Assembly: GCF_024494355.1 (NCBI RefSeq)
Contig: NZ_JAKNQY010000021.1
Span: forward strand, 48,541-110,215
Length of the DNA: 61,675 bases
Reading direction: 5' to 3'
From: Pseudomonas sp. Q11
GTDB lineage: Bacteria > Pseudomonadota > Gammaproteobacteria > Pseudomonadales > Pseudomonadaceae
Part shown: positions 16,323 through 25,142 of the stretch, piece by piece
Position numbering within the stretch: the first letter of the stretch is position 1
Layout of the letters: the number at the start of each line of letters is the position of its first letter
Notes under the pieces: generated by a model
What the model was told of the DNA's origin: nothing
The model's database searches: none
The model's input: the letters and a program-made list of their open reading frames with translations, nothing else
Position numbers and translations under genes: made by a program

Positions 16323-17888
16323 ATGCGAATTTCTACCGCCCAGTTTTACGAATCCACGGCTGCGAACTATCAGAAAAACTTCGCCAATGTGGTCAAGACC
16401 AGCGAAGAGGCCAGCAGCCTGGTGCGCGTCAATACCGCCGCCGATGATCCGGTAGGGGCTTCGCGTCTGCTGCAATTGGGCACACAAGCCTCGATGCTGG
16501 CTCAGTACGAAACCAACGCCAACACCATCAAGGCAACCCTGGGCACCACTGAAGCGGTGATGACCAGCATTGGCAACGTGCTGCAGCGCGCCAAGGAGTT
16601 GGCTGTCGGCGCCGGCAACGCTGGCTACACCGACGCCGACCGCCAGGCCAACGCCTCTGAGCTGGCGCAGATCGAAGAGCAGTTGCTCAGCCTGATGAAC
16701 AGCAAGGACGAAAACGGCAAGTACATTTTCGCCGGTTCCAAGGGCGACACCATCCCGTTCACCCGCAACACTGATGGCAGCTACAGCTACAACGGTGACC
16801 AGGTGACCCTAGACCTGCCGGTCGGCGATACCATGTCGATGGCCACCAACAGCACCGGCTGGGAAGTGTTCCAGCAGGCCGTCAACACCAGCCGCAGCCA
16901 GGTCACCCTGACCGCGCCGGCGGTGGACGATGGTCGCGTCGTGCTGTCTGACGGTCAGGTGTCATCCAGTGTCAGCTACAACAGCAAATTCCGCAGTGGC
17001 GAGCCGTATACCGTTGAGTTCACCAGCGGCACACAGCTGAGAATCACCGACTCCGGCGGCAACGACGTCACCGCCGAAGCCAGCCAGGGCGGCGCGTTTG
17101 ATCCCAGCAGCAAAACCGGTCAGGCGGTGCAGTTCCGTGGTCTGGAACTGACCCTGAACATCAATCTGCAAGCCGGTGATGATGCCAACACCGTGTTGCC
17201 AGGCCATACCTTCACCCTGGCCGCCAAGCCGGACACCTTTGCCGCGACCCGCAGCCCGGGCAACCCGACCACCGTTCAGGTCACGGGCAGCGAGATCACC
17301 GACCCGGTGGCGTATCACGCCAGTTTCCCTACCGGTTCGGCCGTATTGAAGTTCACCAGCGCCACTGATTTCGACTTGTACGCGGCGCCGTTGACCGCCA
17401 ACAGCCAACCGGTGTCCAGCGGCACCCTGGCCGGCAACGTGGCCACCGCCTCGGGCGTGAGCTTCACCCTGGACGGTACGCCCGGCGCGGACGATCAGTT
17501 CAGCATCGCGGTCAATACCCACGAGACCCAGAACATTCTGGACACCGTGAACCAGCTGAAGACCGCGTTGAGCACGCCGACCAACAACGATCCGATTGCG
17601 CTGCAAAAGCTGCAGGCTTCGCTGGCCTCCGGTATTGGCAACCTGGCCAGCGGCACCGATCAGTTGTCCAGCGCCTTGAGTTCGGTTGGTGGGCGTGGTC
17701 AGGCTCTGGAAACCCAAAGCGATACGAACCAGAGCCTGTTGTTGGCCAATACCCAGACCCAATCGTCGATTCGTGATTCCGATGCGGCCGAAGTGATGAC
17801 TCGCCTGACCTTGCAGCAGACCATGTTGCAGGCCTCGCAACTGGCTTTCAGCAAGATCACCCAACTGGGCCTGTTCAACAAGATCTGA
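16323..17888 (+). CDS. flgL: Hook-filament junction protein FlgL (HAP3)
   Basis: A 521-residue junction protein between FlgK and the filament. The N-terminus MRISTAQFYESTAANYQKN and the C-terminus (RLTLQQTMLQASQLAFSKIT, then QLGLFNKI) are the conserved axial-protein ends. The middle (about residues 150-420) is an insertion absent from the roughly 317-residue enteric protein. Last structural gene before the glycosylation island, a hallmark position for Pseudomonas flagellar glycosylation genes. Confidence 0.95.
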   Translation: MRISTAQFYESTAANYQKNFANVVKTSEEASSLVRVNTAADDPVGASRLLQLGTQASMLAQYETNANTIKATLGTTEAVMTSIGNVLQRAKELAVGAGNAGYTDADRQANASELAQIEEQLLSLMNSKDENGKYIFAGSKGDTIPFTRNTDGSYSYNGDQVTLDLPVGDTMSMATNSTGWEVFQQAVNTSRSQVTLTAPAVDDGRVVLSDGQVSSSVSYNSKFRSGEPYTVEFTSGTQLRITDSGGNDVTAEASQGGAFDPSSKTGQAVQFRGLELTLNINLQAGDDANTVLPGHTFTLAAKPDTFAATRSPGNPTTVQVTGSEITDPVAYHASFPTGSAVLKFTSATDFDLYAAPLTANSQPVSSGTLAGNVATASGVSFTLDGTPGADDQFSIAVNTHETQNILDTVNQLKTALSTPTNNDPIALQKLQASLASGIGNLASGTDQLSSALSSVGGRGQALETQSDTNQSLLLANTQTQSSIRDSDAAEVMTRLTLQQTMLQASQLAFSKITQLGLFNKI

Positions 17889-17980
17889 GCCGGTATCGAC
17901 CGAGCCGCCAACCGTCTTTTTAAGCGGTTCCGGGGCTCCGGCCTGAAAGGGTCGGGGCCCGCCGCTCGAGAGTTTTTGCC

Positions 17981-20900
17981 GTGAAACCATTGCCCCTTGT
18001 CAGTATTGTCATCCCTGCCTACAACTCTCGGTTCTTCGACCAGGCACTGCTCAGTGCCCTGGCCCAGACTTATCAACAGATCGAAATCGTCGTTTGCGAC
18101 GATTCGCCTGGCGATGAGATTCGCCGGATAGTCGATTCTTTCGCTGAGCCGTCCCATCCGATCCGCTATCTGCGAAATCCGCAGCGACTGGGGCTTCAAG
18201 GCAACCTGTTGCGTTGTGTCGAAGAGGCCAGCGGCGAGTTCATCAAAGTGCTGTGCGACGATGATCGGCTGTTTGCGCCGAGCATTGCGATGCAGGCCCA
18301 GGCGTTGATGGATCATGCTGACGTCAGCGTTGTGTTCGCGCTTCGGTTGTTGTGTGACGCTGGTAACTTCATCCTGCCACCCCGTGTGGACAATTGCCGC
18401 TTCTCGCCCAACGATGCCCTGCTCAAGGGTGATGACATGCTGGCGATTTTCGAGAGCACCCCGACCAATTTCGTTGGTAATTTCAGTTCCGCCCTGATGC
18501 GCCGGGCCGATGTGCTCGAACTGCTGCCAGCGCTGGTCCAGGGCGGTGCCGGTTTCGTTGCTACCCTCGATTTTGCCTTGTTTGTCTGTCTGATGCGCCG
18601 CGGTAACCTGGCGACGCTCAATACGGTTTTGAGCGTCGAGCGCTTGTACCCTGAGCGTTTGAGCAAGACCCCGGAAATGCTCAAGGCTGCGAAAGTGGAA
18701 TGGCAGTGGCTGGCGCAGATGCTCGCCGCGCGCAACGGTGAAGCGGCTCCGGCCTCTGGCTGGGTGCGCTGCGTTGACCTGGACAAAGTCACCGATCAGC
18801 CTCACGCCTGGCAGGAACTGTGCGTGACCCGCGTGCTGGGCAATCGTAATACGGTCGTCAATGGTCGGGTAGGCGCCCAGAGCGAGAGTTATGCCCAGTT
18901 CTACCGCGAATGGCTGTCGATTCGTTGCTTCAGCGAGGTCGAGCAGCGCGTCATGCCTGCGCGCATCGACAGTTGGCCATTGCGTCCGAACATCGTGCCG
19001 ATTGTCATCGACAGTGCTGGCGACGACGTGGCATTGGCGACCACGCTGGGCAGCATAGAGGGCCAGCTCTATCCGGCCCAGGCTGTCGTGGTGCTTTCCG
19101 ACGCCCGTTGCGAGGTCAATGGCCGGGTGTTGCAGTTGCCTTATCAGCCCGACTGGGCACGGCAACTCAATGCCATTGTTGCGCAGTTGGAGGGCGCAGA
19201 TTGGTTCTATCTGCTGCGCGCTGGCGACACCCTCCGTGATTCAGCGTTGTTGATCCTGGCCGAACGCGTGGCAGGCAAGACCGGCATGCTCTGCGCTTAC
19301 AGCGACGAAGGCGCACTGGTAAACGGTGAGTCCATCGAGCCGGTGTTCAAGCCTGATTTCAACCTCGACCTGATGCGCGCCTATCCCTACGTCGGTCGGG
19401 CCCTGGCCTTCGAGCGTGAACGCTTCATGACCCTGGGCGGGTTCGACCCGGCTCGCGGTGAGCTGGCGCCTCACGACCTGCTCTGGCGACTGGTGGAAGA
19501 GGCCGGCCCGCAAACCATCGAACACATTGCCGAGATCCAGGTTGAATCCACACTGAGCTTCGCCCAGTGGTTGTCGTGGCCCGAGGTGATCGAGGGCAAC
19601 GCTCCTATGGTTGGCGCTCACCTGGAGCGCATTGGCGCACCTCATGAGATTCGCCAGGATGTGTTGCCGCTGATCAATCGCATCGACTACCGCTACGACA
19701 CCCGTCCGTTGGTGTCGATTATCCTGCGCACGGGCGATTCACTGGCGGCCTTGCAGCGCTGCTGCGAAAGCCTGATCGAGCGCACTGCCTATACGCACTA
19801 TGAAATCCTGATCGTGGACAGCGGCGTCCGGGATCCGGCCATGCTCAACTGGCTGGCGGACATGGCGCAGTTGGGCGCGAGCATGCTGCGCGTGCTGCGT
19901 TACGCCGGTGACGACAATGACGCCTCAGTGCGTAACTTTGCCGCGAGCCTGGCCCGGGGCGACTACCTGTTGCTGCTGAGCCCGCAGATGGTCATAGGCG
20001 AAAGTGATTGGTTGGATGAGTTGATCAATCATGCCCTGCGCCCGGAAGTCGCGGTGGTCGGCGCAAGGATACTCAGCCCCCAGGGCACGATTGTCGGCGG
20101 TGGGCAGATTCTCGGGTTGGCCGGGCCGGTGGGAACACCGTTTTATGGCGAGTCCGCGACTTCTCGTGGCTACATGCAACGTCTGCACACGACCCAGAAC
20201 TGGAGTTCGGTCAGCAGCGACTGCCTGATGGTGCGCAAGCAGGTGTTCGAGGCGCTGGGTTGCCTCGATGACGCGACGTTCACCCAGGGCCTCAGTGACG
20301 TCGATTTGTGCTTGCGTGCAGGTAAAGATGGCTACCTGGTGGTCTGGACGCCTTACGCCAGCGTCATGCAAGCGACCGGGCAATCGTCAGCCCAGCCGGA
20401 AGAAGTGTTGCAGGAGCACGAACGCGAAGTTTTCTATCGCAAATGGTTGCCGCAGATTGCTCGTGACCCGGCTTACAGTCCTTCCCTGAGCCTGGGGGCT
20501 TCCAGTTTCAGTCTGGAACCTTCACTGCGCAATAACTGGAATCCCTTCTGCACCCGCGCGTTGCCACTGGTCCTCGGGCTGCCGGTCAACGCCACCGCAG
20601 TCGGCCACTATCGGGTCACCGCCCCGCTGGCCGAACTCGAAGCCAGTGGACGGGCGATTGCGCGGGTCGCCTACGAGTCACCTTCGACCGTGGAAATCGA
20701 GCGGCTGTCCCCGGATACCATCGTGTTGCAGGGGCGCTACAGTGAGGGCGCTGCCGGTGACATCCTGCGGATGAAGAAGTACTCCGGCGCCTTGCGGATT
20801 TTCGAGCTCGACGACTACGTGGTCAGTGCCCCCAAGAAAAATACCCACGCCCGCAACAAACCGGTCAACACCGAGCAGATGCTGCGCGAGGGGATTGGTT

Positions 20901-21547
20901 TGTGTGACCGGGTGGTGGTGACGACCCAGGCGCTGGCCGACGCCTTGTCCAGCATGCATAGCGAAATTCGGGTAGTGCCCAACATGCTGCCGCCCGAACC
21001 GTGGACCCGGTTGACCAGCCAGCGCGGAACATCTGCCAAGCCTCGGGTTGGCTGGGGCGGCGGAACCAGCCACAGCGGTGACCTGGAAATCATTGCCGAC
21101 GTCGTCCGCGAACTGGCCAATGAGGTGGAGTGGGTGTTCTTCGGGATGTGCCCGGAGGCGTTGCGTCCCTACATACATGAATTCCACAGCTCCGTCGGGT
21201 TGCAGACTTACCCGTTCAAACTGGCCAGCCTGAACCTCGACCTGGCACTGGCGCCGCTGGAGTTCCACATCTTCAACGACTGCAAGAGCAATCTGCGCTT
21301 GCTGGAATACGGCGCCTGCGGCTACCCGGTGATCTGCACCGACACCAAGGCCTACGACGGCTTCCTGCCGTGTACCAAGGTACGCAGCAACAGCACCGAG
21401 GAATGGATCGCGGCGATCCGCATGCACCTGGCCGATCCTGATGCCAGCTACCGCATGGGCGATGAACTGCGCGAAGCGGTGCTTCGTGATTTCATGCTCA
21501 GTGGCGACAACTTGCAGCATTGGTTGTGGGGTTGGTTGCCGGACTGA
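17981..21547 (+). CDS. Giant multi-domain glycosyltransferase (Fgt1-like)
   Basis: An 1188-residue protein with four visible modules. Module A (about 5-230) is a GT-A family 2 domain (PLVSIVIPAYNS) with an intact CDDDRL metal motif. Module B (about 345-565) is a degenerate GT2-like fold (YLLRAGDTL, then FKPDFNLDLMRAYPY). Module C (about 573-840) is another GT2-like domain (RPLVSIILRTGDS) in which the usual NxD metal motif reads SPQ. Module D (about 855-1188) resembles a GT-B transferase, with LLEYGACGYPVICTD. Position after flgL and size recall Fgt1 of the P. syringae flagellin glycosylation island. The start is GTG 17981 (ATG-less N-terminus, family-like VSIVIPAYN at residue 7). It probably transfers sugars to flagellin. 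Confidence 0.85.
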   Translation: MKPLPLVSIVIPAYNSRFFDQALLSALAQTYQQIEIVVCDDSPGDEIRRIVDSFAEPSHPIRYLRNPQRLGLQGNLLRCVEEASGEFIKVLCDDDRLFAPSIAMQAQALMDHADVSVVFALRLLCDAGNFILPPRVDNCRFSPNDALLKGDDMLAIFESTPTNFVGNFSSALMRRADVLELLPALVQGGAGFVATLDFALFVCLMRRGNLATLNTVLSVERLYPERLSKTPEMLKAAKVEWQWLAQMLAARNGEAAPASGWVRCVDLDKVTDQPHAWQELCVTRVLGNRNTVVNGRVGAQSESYAQFYREWLSIRCFSEVEQRVMPARIDSWPLRPNIVPIVIDSAGDDVALATTLGSIEGQLYPAQAVVVLSDARCEVNGRVLQLPYQPDWARQLNAIVAQLEGADWFYLLRAGDTLRDSALLILAERVAGKTGMLCAYSDEGALVNGESIEPVFKPDFNLDLMRAYPYVGRALAFERERFMTLGGFDPARGELAPHDLLWRLVEEAGPQTIEHIAEIQVESTLSFAQWLSWPEVIEGNAPMVGAHLERIGAPHEIRQDVLPLINRIDYRYDTRPLVSIILRTGDSLAALQRCCESLIERTAYTHYEILIVDSGVRDPAMLNWLADMAQLGASMLRVLRYAGDDNDASVRNFAASLARGDYLLLLSPQMVIGESDWLDELINHALRPEVAVVGARILSPQGTIVGGGQILGLAGPVGTPFYGESATSRGYMQRLHTTQNWSSVSSDCLMVRKQVFEALGCLDDATFTQGLSDVDLCLRAGKDGYLVVWTPYASVMQATGQSSAQPEEVLQEHEREVFYRKWLPQIARDPAYSPSLSLGASSFSLEPSLRNNWNPFCTRALPLVLGLPVNATAVGHYRVTAPLAELEASGRAIARVAYESPSTVEIERLSPDTIVLQGRYSEGAAGDILRMKKYSGALRIFELDDYVVSAPKKNTHARNKPVNTEQMLREGIGLCDRVVVTTQALADALSSMHSEIRVVPNMLPPEPWTRLTSQRGTSAKPRVGWGGGTSHSGDLEIIADVVRELANEVEWVFFGMCPEALRPYIHEFHSSVGLQTYPFKLASLNLDLALAPLEFHIFNDCKSNLRLLEYGACGYPVICTDTKAYDGFLPCTKVRSNSTEEWIAAIRMHLADPDASYRMGDELREAVLRDFMLSGDNLQHWLWGWLPD

Positions 21548-21574
21548 GTATGGGCTGTTTGTGCCGGGAGGCCT

Positions 21575-21679
21575 GGGGCGAGGGGATTTATCCCCGTAGG
21601 GCCGGGGATACCTCCCGCTGTACCAGATTGAGTGACTGGGGCTGCTGCGCAGCCAGCGGAGATAAATCTCCTCGCCACA
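21575..21679. repeat. Inverted REP-like pair after the first glycosyltransferase
   Basis: GGCGAGGGGATTTATCCCCG on the left pairs with the inverted GGAGATAAATCTCCTCGCCAC on the right, with a CTGCTGCGCAGC palindrome inside. This is a different REP family (GATTTATCCCC core) from the GTGGGAGC type. It separates the first glycosyltransferase from rfbF; I see no gene or clear promoter in the remaining bases to 21878. Confidence 0.8.
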
Positions 21680-21878
21680 AAGATCAGTATTCAACCCTGT
21701 TTTGATTCAAATCCCCTCCAGCGAGCTGGCGCGTTTCCTGCAAGCCCCCCTCATATCGCCATAAAACGAGCGCTTGCGGCATACCGCGGCGCCCGGATCG
21801 GCATCGAAGGTGTAATCCCCGCGCCCGCAAAGCGAAACAACGCTTGGCCGAGCCCGGTGATGGACAAGAGGGGAGACG

Positions 21879-22652
21879 ATGAAGGCAGTTATCTTGGCAG
21901 GTGGTCTCGGCACGCGGATCAGCGAGGAGTCGCACCTCAAGCCCAAACCGATGATCGAGATCGGTGGCAAGCCAATTCTTTGGCACATCATGAAGCAGTA
22001 TTCCGCCCATGGAATCCATGACTTCGTCATTTGCCTGGGCTACAAGGGCTACGCCATCAAGGATTTCTTCGCCAACTACTTCCTCCACACCTCCGATGTC
22101 ACGTTCGACATGTGCAACAACCGCATGGACGTTCACCAGAACTACAGCGAGCCGTGGCGCGTGACCCTGATCGACACCGGTGAAGAGACCATGACCGGTG
22201 GCCGGCTGCGCCGTGCTGCCCGCTATCTGGAAAACGAAGAGGCGTTTTGCTTTACCTATGGCGACGGCGTCTCGGACCTCAACATCGGTGCGCTGGTGGA
22301 TTTTCACCTGGCGCACGGCAAGCTCGCCACGGTGACCGCAGTCCAGCCCCCGGGACGTTACGGTGCGCTGGAGCGCAATGGCGATACGGTCCTGGGCTTT
22401 ACCGAAAAACCCCGCGGTGACGGTGGCTGGATCAACGGTGGTTTCTTTGTACTCTCGCCGAAGGTTCTGCCTTACATCGCCGACGATCAGACTTCCTGGG
22501 AGGCTGAACCGTTGGCGGCATTGGCCACCGAACAGCAATTGCAGGCGTTCCAGCACGACGGTTTCTGGCACCCGATGGACACCCTGCGGGATAAAAATCA
22601 TCTTGAGGCCCTGTGGCAAAGCGGGGAGGCCCCATGGAAACAATGGGGTTGA
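21879..22652 (+). CDS. rfbF: Glucose-1-phosphate cytidylyltransferase RfbF
   Basis: A 257-residue nucleotidyltransferase making CDP-glucose from CTP and glucose 1-phosphate. The N-terminal signature AVILAGGLGTRISEESHLKP and KPMIEIGGKPILWHIMK are those of RfbF (AscA) rather than of glucose-1-phosphate thymidylyltransferases. The catalytic-region FCFTYGDGVSDLNI follows. GAGGGGAGACG precedes ATG 21879. It overlaps rfbG by 19 bases, so the two are translationally linked. It opens the CDP-deoxyhexose branch of the island. Confidence 0.95.
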   Translation: MKAVILAGGLGTRISEESHLKPKPMIEIGGKPILWHIMKQYSAHGIHDFVICLGYKGYAIKDFFANYFLHTSDVTFDMCNNRMDVHQNYSEPWRVTLIDTGEETMTGGRLRRAARYLENEEAFCFTYGDGVSDLNIGALVDFHLAHGKLATVTAVQPPGRYGALERNGDTVLGFTEKPRGDGGWINGGFFVLSPKVLPYIADDQTSWEAEPLAALATEQQLQAFQHDGFWHPMDTLRDKNHLEALWQSGEAPWKQWG

Positions 22653-23716
22653 GCCCGGAGTTCTGGCGCGGCAAGCGGGTGCTGGTCACCGGCCACACCG
22701 GTTTCAAGGGCAGTTGGCTGGCGCTTTGGCTGCAAAGCCTGGGCGCCCGGGTCAGCGGTTTCTCCCTGGATCCGGCCACCGAACCCAACCTGTTCGAGCT
22801 GGCACGGGTGGGTGAGGGCATCGATGATCGGCGCGGTGACTTGCGCGACCTCGGCGCGTTGCTGGAAGTGCTCGCCGACGTGCAGCCGCAGATCGTCCTG
22901 CACCTGGCGGCCCAGCCCTTGGTACGCGAGGGTTATCGCGATCCGCTGGGCACGTATTCCAGTAACGTCATGGGCACCCTGAACCTGCTCGAAGCGGTCC
23001 GCCAGATTGGCGGCGTGCGAGCCTGTGTCCTGGTCACTACCGACAAGGTCTACGCCAATCAGGAATGGCTGTGGCCATACCGCGAAAACGAAGCCCTGGG
23101 CGGCCACGATCCTTACAGCAGCAGTAAGGCCTGCTGCGAGTTGTTGGCGCAGTCTTACGCTGCCTCGTTTTTCTCCGCCGATCGTTACGCCGAACACGGC
23201 CTGGCCCTGGCCACGGCCCGGGCCGGTAACGTACTGGGCGGTGGTGACTTCGCCCCTGAACGGCTGATTCCGGACGTGCTCAAGGCCTGGTCGGCGGACG
23301 AACCGGTGACGCTGCGCTATCCCCAGGCCGTACGCCCCTGGCAGCACGCCCTGGAGCCGCTGGCCGGTTACCTGCAATTGGCCGCGCGCCTCTATGAGCA
23401 AGGCCCGGAGTTCGCCGGCGCCTGGAACTTTGGCCCCGGCGAGGCCGACATGTGCAGCGTCGGCGAAGTCGTCCAGTTGCTCGCCGAGCGCTGGCCGCTG
23501 GCGCCGGGCCTACGGATCGAACCGAGTGATTTGCATGAAGCCGGCCTGTTGCGCCTGGACAGCAGCCGCGCCCGGCAATTGCTGGGTTGGCAGCCGCGTT
23601 GGTCGTTGCAGCAGTGCCTTGCCCAGACCCTCGATTGGCATCTGGCGTGGCAGAACGGCGATGACATGCGTGCGATAACTCTGAATCAATTGAATCTCTA
23701 CAGGGGTCGGTTATGA
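22634..23716 (+). CDS. rfbG: CDP-glucose 4,6-dehydratase RfbG
   Basis: A 360-residue short-chain dehydrogenase-type enzyme converting CDP-glucose to CDP-4-keto-6-deoxyglucose. The NAD-binding motif LVTGHTGFKGSWLALWL is diagnostic for RfbG. The YxxxK pair is in HDPYSSSKACCE, and ARAGNVLGGGDFA is also family-typical. ATG 22634 has GGGGAGG just upstream. It overlaps rfbF at its 5' end and the next gene by ATGA. Its product is the branch point for all later CDP-deoxyhexose chemistry here. Confidence 0.95.
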   Translation: METMGLSPEFWRGKRVLVTGHTGFKGSWLALWLQSLGARVSGFSLDPATEPNLFELARVGEGIDDRRGDLRDLGALLEVLADVQPQIVLHLAAQPLVREGYRDPLGTYSSNVMGTLNLLEAVRQIGGVRACVLVTTDKVYANQEWLWPYRENEALGGHDPYSSSKACCELLAQSYAASFFSADRYAEHGLALATARAGNVLGGGDFAPERLIPDVLKAWSADEPVTLRYPQAVRPWQHALEPLAGYLQLAARLYEQGPEFAGAWNFGPGEADMCSVGEVVQLLAERWPLAPGLRIEPSDLHEAGLLRLDSSRARQLLGWQPRWSLQQCLAQTLDWHLAWQNGDDMRAITLNQLNLYRGRL

Positions 23717-24273
23717 CTGATTTCACCCTTCAGGCGTTAGCGCTGGAAGGCTTGTATCTGATCCGGCAAAAAGTCTTCTGCGATGAACGGGGGCGTTTTG
23801 CCCGATTGTTCTGTCAGTCCCGCCTCACGCTTCAGGGGCGTCCCTTCGCTATTCGCCAGATCAACCATTCACGTACGGTCGAAAAAGGAAGCGTACGCGG
23901 CTTGCACTACCAAAAAGCCGGGTATGCAGAGTCCAAGCTGATTACTTGCGTCCGGGGCGCGATATGGGACGCGGTGGTCGATTTGAGGCCGCAATCCCCA
24001 ACCTACCTGCAGTGGCATGCCGAGGAACTGCGAGCCGATGACGGCCGCAGTTTGCTGATTCCTGCCGGCTTCGCCCATGGCTTCCAAGCCCTGACCGATG
24101 ACGCTGAAGTGCTGTACCTGACCGATGCTGACTACGCTCCGGATCATGAAGCCGGCCTTTCGGTGATTGACCCTGCACTGTCTATACCCTGGCCGTTGCC
24201 GGTTAAAAACCTGTCGGCCAAAGACGCGAGTCATCCGCTGCTGGACAAAGACTTCAGTGGAGTTGAGCTGTAA
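23713..24273 (+). CDS. RmlC-like dTDP/CDP-4-keto-6-deoxyhexose 3,5-epimerase family
   Basis: A 186-residue cupin of the RmlC/RfbC family. The catalytic histidine lies in VRGLHYQ, the downstream PAGFAHGFQ is conserved, and a tyrosine is retained in TDADYAPDHEAG. RmlC enzymes epimerise C3 and/or C5 of 4-keto-6-deoxy sugars. Next to rfbFG, with no rmlA or rmlB nearby, the substrate is probably the CDP-linked ketosugar. It overlaps rfbG by four bases and the next gene by one. Whether it acts at C3, C5 or both cannot be read from the sequence. Confidence 0.88.
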   Translation: MTDFTLQALALEGLYLIRQKVFCDERGRFARLFCQSRLTLQGRPFAIRQINHSRTVEKGSVRGLHYQKAGYAESKLITCVRGAIWDAVVDLRPQSPTYLQWHAEELRADDGRSLLIPAGFAHGFQALTDDAEVLYLTDADYAPDHEAGLSVIDPALSIPWPLPVKNLSAKDASHPLLDKDFSGVEL

Positions 24274-25142
24274 TGGAGCATTCCTCGACCGTACTGGTTA
24301 CGGGAGCCACCGGTTTTGTCGGTCGGCATCTGGTCAGTGCTTTACTCGCCAAAGGCTTCAAGGTTCGAGCTTCAGGCCGAAACGTCGAAATCGCGCGTGC
24401 TATGCCATGGTTTGATGATGTGGAGTTCTGCGCGGCAGACATCCACGCACCGGACCTGGACGTGGGCGCTCTGACTGACGGGGTAGAGGCCATCGCGCAT
24501 CTGGCTTGGCCAGGCCTGCCGAACTATCAGGCGCTGTTCCATTTCGAGCGAACCTTGCCTTTGGACTACGCGTTTCTCAAACGCGTGATCGAGGCCGGTG
24601 TCAGCCATGTGCTGGTCACCGGTACCTGTTTTGAATACGGGCTGCAAAGTGGCCCATTGAGCGAGACGGTGATCGCACAGCCTTGCACGCCGTATGGCCT
24701 GGCGAAACATACATTGCACCGGTTCCTTGAAGCCTTGCAGCGCGAGCGCGCCTTTACGTTGCAGTGGGCGCGCCTGTTTTATTTGCACGGCGAGGGACAG
24801 AACCCCAACAGTCTGTTGGCCAGTCTCGATCGGGCGATCGACGAAGGTGATGCGCAGTTCAACATGTCTGCGGGCGACCAGTTGCGCGATTACCTGGAAA
24901 TCGGACAAGCCGCTTCTCAATTGGCCTCGCTGATAGCCCGGCGCGACGTCGAGGGGGTGATCAACTGTTGCAGTGGTCATCCGGTATCGGTGCGGGCTCT
25001 GGTTGAACAGCGAGTGCGCGAACGTCAGGCGGACATCGCCTTGAACCTGGGGCACTACGGGTACTCGGGTCATGAGCCCATGGCGTTTTGGGGTGATGCC
25101 CAGCGGATTTCGCAGCTCAGGAGAGAAGAACATGCAGCATGA
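24273..25142 (+). CDS. NAD-dependent epimerase/dehydratase family protein
   Basis: A 289-residue extended short-chain dehydrogenase with an N-terminal Rossmann motif (VTGATGFVGRHLV) and the catalytic YGLAK pair. In this setting it is probably the 4-ketoreductase or epimerase that finishes the CDP-deoxyhexose. It shares a base with the preceding stop (TAATG) and overlaps the methyltransferase gene by 11 bases, so it is part of a tightly coupled unit. The exact stereochemistry of its product is unknown. Confidence 0.85.
   Translation: MEHSSTVLVTGATGFVGRHLVSALLAKGFKVRASGRNVEIARAMPWFDDVEFCAADIHAPDLDVGALTDGVEAIAHLAWPGLPNYQALFHFERTLPLDYAFLKRVIEAGVSHVLVTGTCFEYGLQSGPLSETVIAQPCTPYGLAKHTLHRFLEALQRERAFTLQWARLFYLHGEGQNPNSLLASLDRAIDEGDAQFNMSAGDQLRDYLEIGQAASQLASLIARRDVEGVINCCSGHPVSVRALVEQRVRERQADIALNLGHYGYSGHEPMAFWGDAQRISQLRREEHAA

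Noticed and set aside
17915..17970. Terminator between flgL and the first glycosyltransferase
   Set aside because: A GC-rich hairpin (GGGCTCCGGCC with GGTCGGGGCCC) is possible but has no T-run directly after it.
17699..19165. 488-codon minus-strand frame
   Set aside because: Antisense to the end of flgL and the start of the first glycosyltransferase gene; no domain features.
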